Source: Sideroxydans sp.
GTDB taxonomy: Bacteria > Pseudomonadota > Gammaproteobacteria > Burkholderiales > Gallionellaceae
Direction of reading: 5' to 3'
DNA length: 6,892 nt
Assembly (NCBI GenBank): GCA_020057805.1
Contig: JAGVFD010000228.1
Coordinates: 1 to 6,892 of the forward strand
In this document: positions 1 to 6,892 of the stretch, one piece after another
How the letters are laid out: the number at the start of each line of letters is the position of its first letter
How positions within the stretch are numbered: position 1 is the stretch's first letter
Notes under the pieces: model-generated
The model's database searches: none
The model's input: only the letters and a program-made list of their open reading frames with translations
What the model was told of the DNA's origin: nothing
Translations under genes and position numbers: made by a program

Positions 1-231
1 AAGAAAGTGATTGATGATTTACTACTACGTTACATCGAATCTTTGGTGTATCAAGCGGTGGTAGAGAATATCGCTTCTGAACAAAGTTCACGTATGGTGG
101 CGATGAAGGCGGCTTCTGATAACGCGAAGAGTGTTATTAGCGAGCTTAAGCTGGTCTACAACAAAGCACGTCAAGCAGCGATTACCAAGGAAATTTCGGA
201 AATCGTGGGCGGGGCAGCGGCGCTGGCCTAA
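1..231 (+). CDS. atpG: ATP synthase gamma subunit, C-terminal fragment (5' end outside window)
   Basis: This is the last 76 residues of the F1 gamma subunit, the rotating central shaft that couples proton flow through Fo to catalysis in the beta subunits on the cytoplasmic face of the inner membrane. The frame is open from base 1 (Lys-Lys-Val-Ile-Asp-Asp) to a TAA at 229-231. Recognisable family segments are [32 protein letters not shown] and [19 protein letters not shown]. These belong to the long C-terminal helix that sits inside the alpha3beta3 barrel, and the protein ends in the usual small-residue tail GGAAALA. An in-frame GTG at position 7 is an internal valine, not a start, because homology continues upstream to the window edge. 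The full family protein is about 290 residues, so roughly three quarters is missing here only because of the window boundary. atpD follows after 70 bases. Identification is very secure. Confidence 0.97.
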   Translation, partial: KKVIDDLLLRYIESLVYQAVVENIASEQSSRMVAMKAASDNAKSVISELKLVYNKARQAAITKEISEIVGGAAALA

Positions 232-242
232 TTAGCATAACT

Positions 243-263
243 GCTAGCTTAAGTTGAGTTAGC
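243..263 (+). other. Small hairpin in the atpG-atpD intergenic region
   Basis: GCTAGC at 243-248 can pair with GTTAGC at 258-263 (one G-U pair). The stem can extend inward by U-A, U-G and A-U pairs to an AGU loop, giving up to 9 pairs including two wobbles. No U-run follows, so it is not an intrinsic terminator. It lies in a 70-base AT-rich spacer, 26 bases before the GGGGA ribosome-binding site (289-293) of atpD. A role in mRNA processing or stability, or in setting the higher synthesis of beta relative to gamma, is only inference. The pairing is seen by eye and no folding energy was calculated. Confidence 0.4.
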
Positions 264-286
264 CAAAGAATTTAGAATTAACTTAG

Positions 287-1723
<1,437 letters not shown>

Positions 1724-1728
1724 TAATC

Positions 1729-1733
1729 GGGAG
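1729..1733 (+). promoter_or_regulatory. Ribosome-binding site that decides the atpC start
   Basis: GGGAG lies 5 bases before the ATG at 1739 and 11 bases before a second in-frame ATG at 1745. Its spacing favours the first ATG. The resulting N-terminus, MAMT, also matches the E. coli epsilon subunit as I remember it. Confidence 0.7.
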
Positions 1734-1738
1734 CAACT

Positions 1739-2161
1739 ATGGCAATGACCGTACATGTGGACGTAGTGAGCGCAGAAGCGCAGATTTTCTCTGGCTTGGC
1801 TGAGTTCGTCGTTGTTCCAGGCGAAATGGGCGAGTTGGGAATCTATCCGCGCCACACAGCACTGATGACTCGCATCAAACCGGGTGCAGTGCGCATCAAG
1901 CAACCTGACCAAGAAGAGCTGTTGATTTATGTGTCGGGCGGCATGTTGGAAGTGCAACCGAGTGTCGTTACTATTTTGGCTGATACCGCGATTCGCGGTG
2001 CTGACCTAGATGAGGCGCGTGCACTGGAAGCTAAACAAGCAGCCGAAGAAGCGATGAAGAATCGTAGTTCTGACATTGACTACGCCGCCGCGCAAGCGGA
2101 GTTGGCCGAAGCCTTGGCTCAACTGCGTGCCATTTCGCAAATGCGTAAGCACACGCACTAA
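1739..2161 (+). CDS. atpC: F1Fo ATP synthase epsilon subunit
   Basis: Epsilon subunit of the F1 rotor stalk. It joins gamma to the c-ring and, through its C-terminal helices, restrains wasteful ATP hydrolysis in many bacteria. The 140-residue product is the usual length (about 139 in E. coli). Residues 1-86 form the beta-sandwich, recognisable from [25 protein letters not shown] (31-42), IKPG (46-49) and SGGMLEVQP (66-74). [19 protein letters not shown] leads into a two-helix C-terminal hairpin (about 89-108 and 114-136) rich in Ala and Glu. The tail MRKHTH carries two histidines, which I regard as incidental. The first ATG was chosen over the one at 1745 because of ribosome-binding-site spacing and family agreement. 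It is the last gene of the atp operon and is followed after 23 bases by a strong terminator. Confidence 0.98.
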   Translation: MAMTVHVDVVSAEAQIFSGLAEFVVVPGEMGELGIYPRHTALMTRIKPGAVRIKQPDQEELLIYVSGGMLEVQPSVVTILADTAIRGADLDEARALEAKQAAEEAMKNRSSDIDYAAAQAELAEALAQLRAISQMRKHTH

Positions 2162-2184
2162 AGCCTGTGACATAAGCACCAAAC

Positions 2185-2209
2185 AAAAAGCAGCTTCGGC
2201 TGCTTTTTT
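2185..2209 (+). terminator. Rho-independent terminator of the atp operon
   Basis: AAAAAGCAGC (2185-2194) pairs perfectly with GCTGCTTTTT (2199-2208) around a TTCG loop closed by C-G, the very stable UUCG tetraloop arrangement. Six T residues (2204-2209) follow the GC-rich core. It begins 23 bases after the atpC stop and points in the same direction, so it should end most transcripts that arrive from the atp operon. Because the A-run on the left mirrors the T-run, the opposite strand could also terminate weakly, but no minus-strand gene reads into it here. Confidence 0.93.
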
Positions 2210-2222
2210 GTTGCGCCAAAGC

Positions 2223-2228
2223 TATACT
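2223..2228 (+). promoter_or_regulatory. Possible -10 element of a glmU promoter
   Basis: TATACT matches the sigma-70 -10 consensus at five of six positions. It sits 14 bases after the atpC terminator and 26 bases before the glmU ATG, which would give a leader of roughly 20 bases. No good -35 box is present at 16-18 bases upstream: that position falls in the terminator stem and T-run (CTGCTT at 2200-2205). The case rests on the strong terminator, which implies that glmU needs its own start, and on E. coli, where glmUS has its own promoters after atpC. The call is tentative. Confidence 0.3.
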
Positions 2229-2254
2229 GCACGCTCTAGAAATTGAGCCTGAAA

Positions 2255-3628
2255 ATGAATCCTCTAAATATCGTCATTCTCGCTGCCGGCAAAGGCACGC
2301 GCATGTATTCCGACCAACCCAAAGTGCTCCATGCACTGGCGGGAAAACCTCTGGTACAGCATGTATTAGATAGAGCGACTGAACTCAAACCTCAACAAAT
2401 TTGTGTGGTGTATGGACACGGTGGTGAGCTTGTTCCGCAGGCAATGTCGGCTTATAGCGCGAAGTTTGTCATTCAAGAACCTCAGCTAGGCACGGGTCAC
2501 GCGGTGCAGCAAGCCATGCCGCATTTGGCAGACGCTAGTCGCACCTTGGTGTTGTACGGGGATGTACCCTTGACCCAATTGGACACACTGCAACATATGC
2601 AGCAAGCGGGTGGGGGCTTGGTTTTGCTCACTGTTAATTTAGATAATCCCACGGGCTATGGTCGCATCGTGCGCAATTCACAAGGCGCAGTGCAGCGCAT
2701 CGTGGAAGAAAAAGATGCGAATGATGAGCAGCGAAAAATCAAAGAAGTGAACACAGGCATCCTGCTGGCACCCACGCAAAAGTTACGCGAATGGCTAGCC
2801 AAGCTGGGCAATAATAATGCTCAAGGTGAGTACTACCTCACCGATATCGTCGCGATGGCAGTGGCGGATTGTGTTGCTGTTCAAACCACACAACCCACGC
2901 AACGCTGGGAAGTGGAAGGCATCAACAACAAATCACAACTGGCCACTTTGGAGCGGGTTTGGCAGCAAACGATTGCCAGCAAACTGATGACACAGGGTGT
3001 GACTTTGGCTGATCCCGCGCGCTTGGATGTACGAGGAAGGCTGACGTGTGGACGCGATGTTGAGATTGATGTGGGCTGTATTTTTGAAGGTGAAGTGAGC
3101 CTAGGCGACAAAGTGCGCGTGGGCGCTTACAGCATCCTACGCAATGCCAGCATCGCGCAAGGAACACAGATTGCATCTTACAGCCACATAGATAGCAGCG
3201 AAGTGGGGGCTAACTGCCATATCGGTCCGTATGCGCGTTTGCGTCCTGGCAGTAAGCTGGCAGAGGATGCGCATGTGGGCAATTTTGTCGAAATTAAAAA
3301 CAGTGAAATTGGTAAAGGCAGCAAGGCCAATCACTTGAGCTACATCGGCGATAGCACGGTGGGAAGTCGTGTGAACATCGGCGCGGGCACCATTACCTGC
3401 AATTATGATGGCGCGAATAAATTCCGCACCATCATCGAAGACGACGCATTCATTGGCTCGGATACGCAACTGGTCGCTCCCGTCCGGGTGGGCAAAGGCG
3501 CAACCATCGGCGCAGGCTCAACCATCACCAAAGATGCACCACCAGGCGAGTTGACCTTGTCGCGCAGCAAACAAATTTCAATCAGCGGATGGCAACGTCC
3601 CGTTAAACAAGCGAAGGACAAAAAGTGA
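2255..3628 (+). CDS. glmU: Bifunctional UDP-GlcNAc pyrophosphorylase / GlcN-1-P acetyltransferase
   Basis: GlmU acetylates glucosamine-1-phosphate with acetyl-CoA, then transfers UMP from UTP to give UDP-GlcNAc, the precursor of peptidoglycan and lipid A. It is a soluble trimer. From the ATG at 2255 it is 457 residues (E. coli 456). The N-terminal uridylyltransferase shows LAAGKGTRM (9-17), PKVL with Lys23, YGDVPL with metal-binding Asp103, GYGRI (134-138), EEKD (151-154), NTG (166-168) and EGINN (221-225, Asn224 probably binding Mg). The C-terminal half, from about 255, is a left-handed beta-helix of hexapeptide repeats (VGAYSI, IGPYAR, VGNFVE, IGAGTI, IGSDTQ). It contains the acetyltransferase residues ARLRP (327-331), KANHLSY with probable catalytic His360, and [16 protein letters not shown]. 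An in-frame TTG at 2243 would add four residues. ATG is preferred for family length, with a weak GAG ribosome-binding site (2245-2247) 7 bases upstream. glmS follows after 43 bases. Confidence 0.98.
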   Translation: MNPLNIVILAAGKGTRMYSDQPKVLHALAGKPLVQHVLDRATELKPQQICVVYGHGGELVPQAMSAYSAKFVIQEPQLGTGHAVQQAMPHLADASRTLVLYGDVPLTQLDTLQHMQQAGGGLVLLTVNLDNPTGYGRIVRNSQGAVQRIVEEKDANDEQRKIKEVNTGILLAPTQKLREWLAKLGNNNAQGEYYLTDIVAMAVADCVAVQTTQPTQRWEVEGINNKSQLATLERVWQQTIASKLMTQGVTLADPARLDVRGRLTCGRDVEIDVGCIFEGEVSLGDKVRVGAYSILRNASIAQGTQIASYSHIDSSEVGANCHIGPYARLRPGSKLAEDAHVGNFVEIKNSEIGKGSKANHLSYIGDSTVGSRVNIGAGTITCNYDGANKFRTIIEDDAFIGSDTQLVAPVRVGKGATIGAGSTITKDAPPGELTLSRSKQISISGWQRPVKQAKDKK

Positions 3629-3656
3629 ATTCCTTTTTCCTTCCCCCTTCACTTTT
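3621..3656 (+). repeat. Perfect 9-bp inverted repeat spanning the glmU stop codon, before glmS
   Basis: AAAAGTGAA (3621-3629) and TTCACTTTT (3648-3656) are exact inverted copies separated by an 18-base pyrimidine-only loop. The glmU TGA (3626-3628) lies in the left arm. The right arm ends 3 bases before the glmS ribosome-binding site AAAGG (3660-3664), which is 7 bases from the ATG at 3672. CCTTT in the loop (3632-3636) is complementary to that site, and TCCTTC (3638-3643) is complementary to GAAGGA (3613-3618) near the end of glmU, so alternative pairings exist. The stem is AU-rich with only a short T-run, so it is at best a weak terminator. A regulatory or processing role is inference. Confidence 0.5.
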
Positions 3657-3671
3657 CTCAAAGGTTTAATC

Positions 3672-5495
3672 ATGTGTGGAATCGTCGGTGCTGTCGCTAA
3701 AAGAAATATCGTCCCTATTCTGGTGAATGGACTGCTGCGTCTTGAATATCGTGGATATGACTCCGCAGGCTTGGTCGTGGTGCATGATGGCAAGCTTGAT
3801 CGCGTACGCAGCGCAGGTCGTGTGGCTGAATTAAAAGACAAGAGCGCCCATACCTACGGTGAATTAGGAATCGCTCACACGCGCTGGGCGACCCACGGCG
3901 TACCGAGCGAGCGCAATGCTCATCCCCACATGAGCCGCAACCTAATTGCGGTTGTGCATAATGGCATCATCGAAAACTACGAAGAGTTGCGCACTGAATT
4001 GACTGCACAAGGTTACGAATTCACATCCGATACGGATACCGAAGTCATCGCCCATCTGGTGCATAGTCACTACAAACAAGGTAATTTGTTGTTGGCGACA
4101 CAAACCGCCTTGAAAGAGTTAGTCGGCGCTTATGCTATTGGCGTTGTGGCTGCAGACAATCCACATCAACTCATCGCCGCCCGTAAAGGAAGCCCGTTGT
4201 TGTTGGGTGTTGGTAAGGGTGAGCACTTCGTTGCATCAGATATGTCAGCGCTTCTGCAAGTTACTAAGAACGTGGTCTATCTGGAAGAAGGCGACGTGGT
4301 CGAGGTCAATTTAGCCGACTACCGCATCTTCGATCAGCAGGGCAATGCAGTACAGCGTCCTGTACATGTGAGTGAATTGGACAACGACAGCGTAGAGCTG
4401 GGCGAGTACCAACACTACATGCAGAAGGAAATTCACGAGCAACCGCAAGCGTTGGCGAACACTTTGGAATCCGTGTGCAACAGCCAGTCTTTAGTACCCG
4501 GCATATTTGGTGCGGACGCTAACACCATCTTTCCACAAATTGAAAACATCCTGATTTTGGCTTGCGGTACCAGCAATCATTCTGGCCAAGTAGCACGCTA
4601 CTGGTTGGAAGAGATCGCGGGCATTCCGTGCAGCGTTGAGATCGCCAGTGAATATCGTTATCGCGTCAGCGTACCTAACCCGAAAACGCTAGTCGTCACC
4701 ATTTCACAGTCCGGTGAAACAGCCGACACCTTGGCTGCGCTCATTCATGCTAAAGCAACCGGTCACAACTTCACCTTGGGTATTTGCAACGTGCCCGAAA
4801 GCGCCATCATTCGCCAATCCAAATTGCGTTTGTTGACACGTGCAGGCCCCGAAATTGGCGTGGCCTCTACCAAGGCATTTACAACACAACTCGCGGCGTT
4901 GTTCCTGCTGACCTTGGTATTGGCAAAATTGCGAGGACGACTGGATGCTGCACAAGAACAACAGTTCCTGCATGAACTGCGTCATCTTCCAACTGCCGTG
5001 CAAAAGGTATTGGCGTTAGAGCCGAAAATTGCTGCAATGGCCAAGTACTTTGCGAATAAACACCACGCTCTATTTTTAGGACGCGGGATGCACTTCCCGA
5101 TAGCGGCAGAAGGTGCATTGAAGCTTAAAGAGATTTCCTACATTCATGCCGAAGCTTACCCAGCGGGAGAATTGAAGCATGGTCCTTTAGCCTTGGTCGA
5201 TGCCGACATGCCTGTGGTATCGGTCGCGCCAAACGACACGCTGTTGGAAAAGCTGAAGTCGAATCTGCAAGAAGTTAAAGCACGCGGCGGGGAACTGTTT
5301 GTCTTTGCCGATGCTGACACGCACATGAAAGAATCCGACGGCGTGCACATCCTACAAATGCCGGAACACGCGGGTTTTTTAAGCCCGATTCTGCACACTA
5401 TTCCTTTGCAACTGCTGGCTTATTACGTGGCGTTAGAAAAGGGAACAGATGTGGATAAGCCAAGAAACTTAGCAAAATCCGTTACGGTGGAATAA
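3672..5495 (+). CDS. glmS: Glutamine--fructose-6-phosphate aminotransferase (isomerizing)
   Basis: GlmS makes glucosamine-6-phosphate from fructose-6-phosphate using glutamine nitrogen (EC 2.6.1.16), the committed step towards UDP-GlcNAc. The 607-residue protein (E. coli 609) is complete. The N-terminal glutaminase begins MCGIVG, so Cys2 becomes the N-terminal nucleophile after Met removal. It also has RWATHG (71-76), HNGIIENY (96-103) and TDTE with Asp122. Two SIS sugar-isomerase domains follow: CGTSNHSG (298-305), SQSGETADT (345-353) and [13 protein letters not shown] (394-406) in the first, then [20 protein letters not shown] with Glu487, ELKHGPLAL with His503, and the C-terminal [13 protein letters not shown] with Lys602. 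These correspond to the isomerase residues Glu488, His504 and Lys603 of the E. coli enzyme. AAAGG at 3660-3664 is the ribosome-binding site. The gene lies in tandem with glmU and converges on ubiB. No truncation or substitution at a key residue was seen. Confidence 0.99.
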   Translation: MCGIVGAVAKRNIVPILVNGLLRLEYRGYDSAGLVVVHDGKLDRVRSAGRVAELKDKSAHTYGELGIAHTRWATHGVPSERNAHPHMSRNLIAVVHNGIIENYEELRTELTAQGYEFTSDTDTEVIAHLVHSHYKQGNLLLATQTALKELVGAYAIGVVAADNPHQLIAARKGSPLLLGVGKGEHFVASDMSALLQVTKNVVYLEEGDVVEVNLADYRIFDQQGNAVQRPVHVSELDNDSVELGEYQHYMQKEIHEQPQALANTLESVCNSQSLVPGIFGADANTIFPQIENILILACGTSNHSGQVARYWLEEIAGIPCSVEIASEYRYRVSVPNPKTLVVTISQSGETADTLAALIHAKATGHNFTLGICNVPESAIIRQSKLRLLTRAGPEIGVASTKAFTTQLAALFLLTLVLAKLRGRLDAAQEQQFLHELRHLPTAVQKVLALEPKIAAMAKYFANKHHALFLGRGMHFPIAAEGALKLKEISYIHAEAYPAGELKHGPLALVDADMPVVSVAPNDTLLEKLKSNLQEVKARGGELFVFADADTHMKESDGVHILQMPEHAGFLSPILHTIPLQLLAYYVALEKGTDVDKPRNLAKSVTVE

Positions 5496-5504
5496 GAGCC
5501 GAAG

Positions 5505-6892
5505 CTAGGCGAAGTGTATTAACGTGGCAAGCCCTAAGGTTGCCGCCAACAAAAGCGCAATGACTGATAGCCAGGCATTGCGTTTTTTTTGTTCTGCCAA
5601 CATCGCCAGCAACAGCGGGGCGGCTTGCGCGGCCACATCATCCTTTAAGCGTTGATGCAACAGCCGAGGGATTTGCGGCAGTAAAGAAGCATAGCGTGGC
5701 GCTTCTGCTTTCAACGTCCGAATGAAACCACGCCAACCCACCTGCTCACTCATCCAGCGTTCCAACCAAGGTTTGGCAGTTTTCCACAAATCGAGTTCAG
5801 GATCGAGCTGCAATCCTAACCCTTCGATATTGAGCAAAGTTTTTTGCAGCAGAACCAGCTGAGGTTGAATTTGAATACCAAAGCGACGTGAAGTTTGGAA
5901 CAGGCGTAACAGCACTTTACCAAATGAAACCTCACGCAACGGCTTATCGAAAATAGGTTCGCATACCGAGCGAATCGCCGCCTCAAATTCATCCACACGC
6001 GTATCCGCAGGCGCCCAGCCAGACTCAATGTGTAGCTCCGCCACGCGCTTGTAATCACGGTTGAAGAAGGCGATGAAATTTTGTGCGAGATAGTTTTTGT
6101 CGGTATCCGTGAGCGTACCCATGATGCCAAAATCGAGTGCCACGTAACGCCCATCACGCGCCACCAAGATATTGCCAGGGTGCATATCTGCATGGAAAAA
6201 CCCATCGCGGAACACCTGCGTGTAGAAGATCTCCACCCCATCGCTCGCCAACTTTGACAAGCTGATGCCCGCGTCGCGTAACGCGCTAATTTGGCTGACA
6301 GGTATGCCGTGCATACGCTCCATCACCATCACCTGCTCAGAGCACCAATCCCAATGCACCTCGGGAACCAGCAGCAAACGCGCATCAGAAAAATTGCGGC
6401 GTAACTGACTGGCGTTGGCTGCCTCGCGCATCAGGTCCAGCTCGTCATGAAGATACTTCTCAAACTCAGCAACGACCAACTTTGGTTTCAATCGCTTGCC
6501 ATCAGCCCACCAACGTTCGATGAGTCCTGCACATACGCGCAATAAAGCAATGTCGTGTTCGATGGTGAGTTGAATACCGGGGCGCAAAATCTTTACGGCC
6601 ACTTCGCGGCCATCCGGTAATACTGCGAAATGCACTTGCGCTACCGATGCGCTAGCCACAGGCGTGGTGTCAAAGCTGGCAAACACCTCGTGCAAAGGTT
6701 TGCTGTAAGCCGTTTCCAGCAAAGCCACAGCCTGCGCAGAAGGGAAGGGCGGCACTTGGTCTTGCAGCTTCGCCAACTCGTCGGCGATGTCAGTGGGAAT
6801 TAAATCGCGGCGAGTGGAAAGCAGCTGGCCAAACTTAACGAAGATAGGCCCGAGTGTTTCGAGGGCGAGGCGCAAACGTTCCGCGCGTGGGC
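5505..6892 (-). CDS. ubiB: UbiB, ABC1/ADCK-family atypical kinase for ubiquinone synthesis (5' end outside window)
   Basis: UbiB is a membrane-anchored atypical kinase/ATPase needed for aerobic coenzyme Q synthesis; its exact substrate is not settled. The 461 complete codons visible lack only about 50 N-terminal residues by comparison with E. coli. The frame stays open to the window edge (Pro-Arg-Ala-Glu-Arg), so the TTG at 6875 is an internal Leu, not a start. Counting from the first full codon, the motifs are KFGQ (19-22, the family KxGQ), ASASVAQVH (79-87, alanine-rich nucleotide loop), VAVKILRP with Lys100, [12 protein letters not shown] with the ExD pair Glu150/Asp152, HADMHPGN (233-240) and LDFG with Asp253. 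A single hydrophobic segment at about 439-460, preceded by KKR, is the likely membrane anchor. The TAG stop is 9 bases from the opposing glmS stop, and its 3' coding end contains the apparent glmS terminator. The promoter is outside the window. Confidence 0.96.
   Translation of the reverse strand, partial: PRAERLRLALETLGPIFVKFGQLLSTRRDLIPTDIADELAKLQDQVPPFPSAQAVALLETAYSKPLHEVFASFDTTPVASASVAQVHFAVLPDGREVAVKILRPGIQLTIEHDIALLRVCAGLIERWWADGKRLKPKLVVAEFEKYLHDELDLMREAANASQLRRNFSDARLLLVPEVHWDWCSEQVMVMERMHGIPVSQISALRDAGISLSKLASDGVEIFYTQVFRDGFFHADMHPGNILVARDGRYVALDFGIMGTLTDTDKNYLAQNFIAFFNRDYKRVAELHIESGWAPADTRVDEFEAAIRSVCEPIFDKPLREVSFGKVLLRLFQTSRRFGIQIQPQLVLLQKTLLNIEGLGLQLDPELDLWKTAKPWLERWMSEQVGWRGFIRTLKAEAPRYASLLPQIPRLLHQRLKDDVAAQAAPLLLAMLAEQKKRNAWLSVIALLLAATLGLATLIHFA
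5524..5546 (+). other. Hairpin just downstream of glmS, inside the ubiB 3' end
   Basis: GTGGCAA (5524-5530) can pair with TTGCCGC (5540-5546) through seven pairs, one a T-G wobble. Two further C-G pairs are possible inside after a bulged G, leaving a CTAA loop. It has no T-run. It stands between the glmS stop and the terminator hairpin at 5551-5590, so a glmS transcript could end in two tandem hairpins. It also codes for UbiB on the other strand, so chance is possible. Confidence 0.35.
5551..5590 (+). terminator. Rho-independent terminator for glmS, embedded in ubiB coding sequence
   Basis: On the plus strand AAAAGCGCAATG (5551-5562) pairs with CATTGCGTTTT (5576 onward). There are seven perfect GC/AU core pairs, one G-T wobble and four A-T pairs. 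After an A-G mismatch, CTG/CAG (5564-5566 with 5572-5574) closes a five-base loop. Eight consecutive T residues (5583-5590) follow. It begins 55 bases after the glmS stop and is the only strong terminator seen downstream of glmS. The same bases encode UbiB residues of about 434-447, including the Lys-Lys before its membrane anchor. On the minus strand only four T residues follow the stem, so it should not stop ubiB transcription efficiently. Confidence 0.82.

Noticed and set aside
2243..2254. Upstream TTG start for glmU adding Met-Ser-Leu-Lys
   Set aside because: The ATG at 2255 gives 457 residues, close to the family length, and puts the nucleotide-binding motif at the usual distance from the N-terminus. 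The TTG has no ribosome-binding site of its own.
3551..3580. TTGACC inside the end of glmU as a -35 box for a separate glmS promoter
   Set aside because: No convincing -10 hexamer is found at 16-18 bases downstream, and the bases are needed for GlmU codons.
3629..3671. glmS ribozyme/riboswitch upstream of glmS
   Set aside because: That element is known from Gram-positive bacteria and needs well over 100 bases. The gap here is 43 bases with none of its core.
5440..5504. Terminator for ubiB on the minus strand within the glmS 3' end
   Set aside because: Only very short pairings (for example CCG/CGG with a 3-base loop) were seen, without a proper T-run. No supportable terminator was found.
6873..6875. 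TTG at 6875 (minus strand) as the start of ubiB
   Set aside because: The frame continues upstream with Pro-Arg-Ala-Glu-Arg, which matches the GERLRLAL region of E. coli UbiB, so this codon is an internal leucine and the gene is cut by the window edge.

Overview
The window looks like an ordinary chromosomal housekeeping locus of a proteobacterium, most likely a betaproteobacterium (inference). The encoded proteins can be lined up almost end to end with what I remember of the Escherichia coli AtpG, AtpD, AtpC, GlmU, GlmS and UbiB proteins. The mid-range base composition, and choices such as DELAPED in AtpD and [12 protein letters not shown] in GlmS, fit a betaproteobacterium better than an enteric. 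The taxonomic call is from memory and was not searched.

Layout. Positions 1-2161 hold the end of the F1Fo ATP synthase operon: the 3' end of atpG (gamma), then complete atpD (beta) and atpC (epsilon). A strong UUCG-capped intrinsic terminator follows at 2185-2209. Positions 2255-5495 hold glmU and glmS, which together supply UDP-GlcNAc: GlmS makes glucosamine-6-phosphate, and GlmU acetylates and uridylylates glucosamine-1-phosphate (the mutase GlmM is not in the window). The order atp-glmU-glmS is the same as in E. coli. Positions 5505-6892 hold, on the minus strand, most of ubiB, an ABC1/ADCK-family atypical kinase needed for ubiquinone synthesis. Its 5' end runs off the window. glmS and ubiB converge with only 9 bases between their stop codons.

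How the parts work together. The atp genes form the F1 catalytic head and its rotor stalk. glmU and glmS feed peptidoglycan and LPS synthesis. ubiB supports the quinone pool that helps generate the proton-motive force used by the synthase. No mobile element, CRISPR array, tRNA, rRNA or unknown gene is visible, and no stretch of 300 bases lacks a gene.

The noteworthy features are in or next to the gaps. There is a hairpin between atpG and atpD. The atpC terminator sits directly against a possible glmU promoter. A perfect 9-bp inverted repeat contains the glmU stop codon and has a pyrimidine loop complementary to the glmS ribosome-binding site. The apparent glmS terminator lies inside the coding sequence of the opposing ubiB gene. 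I found no convincing undescribed biological system.
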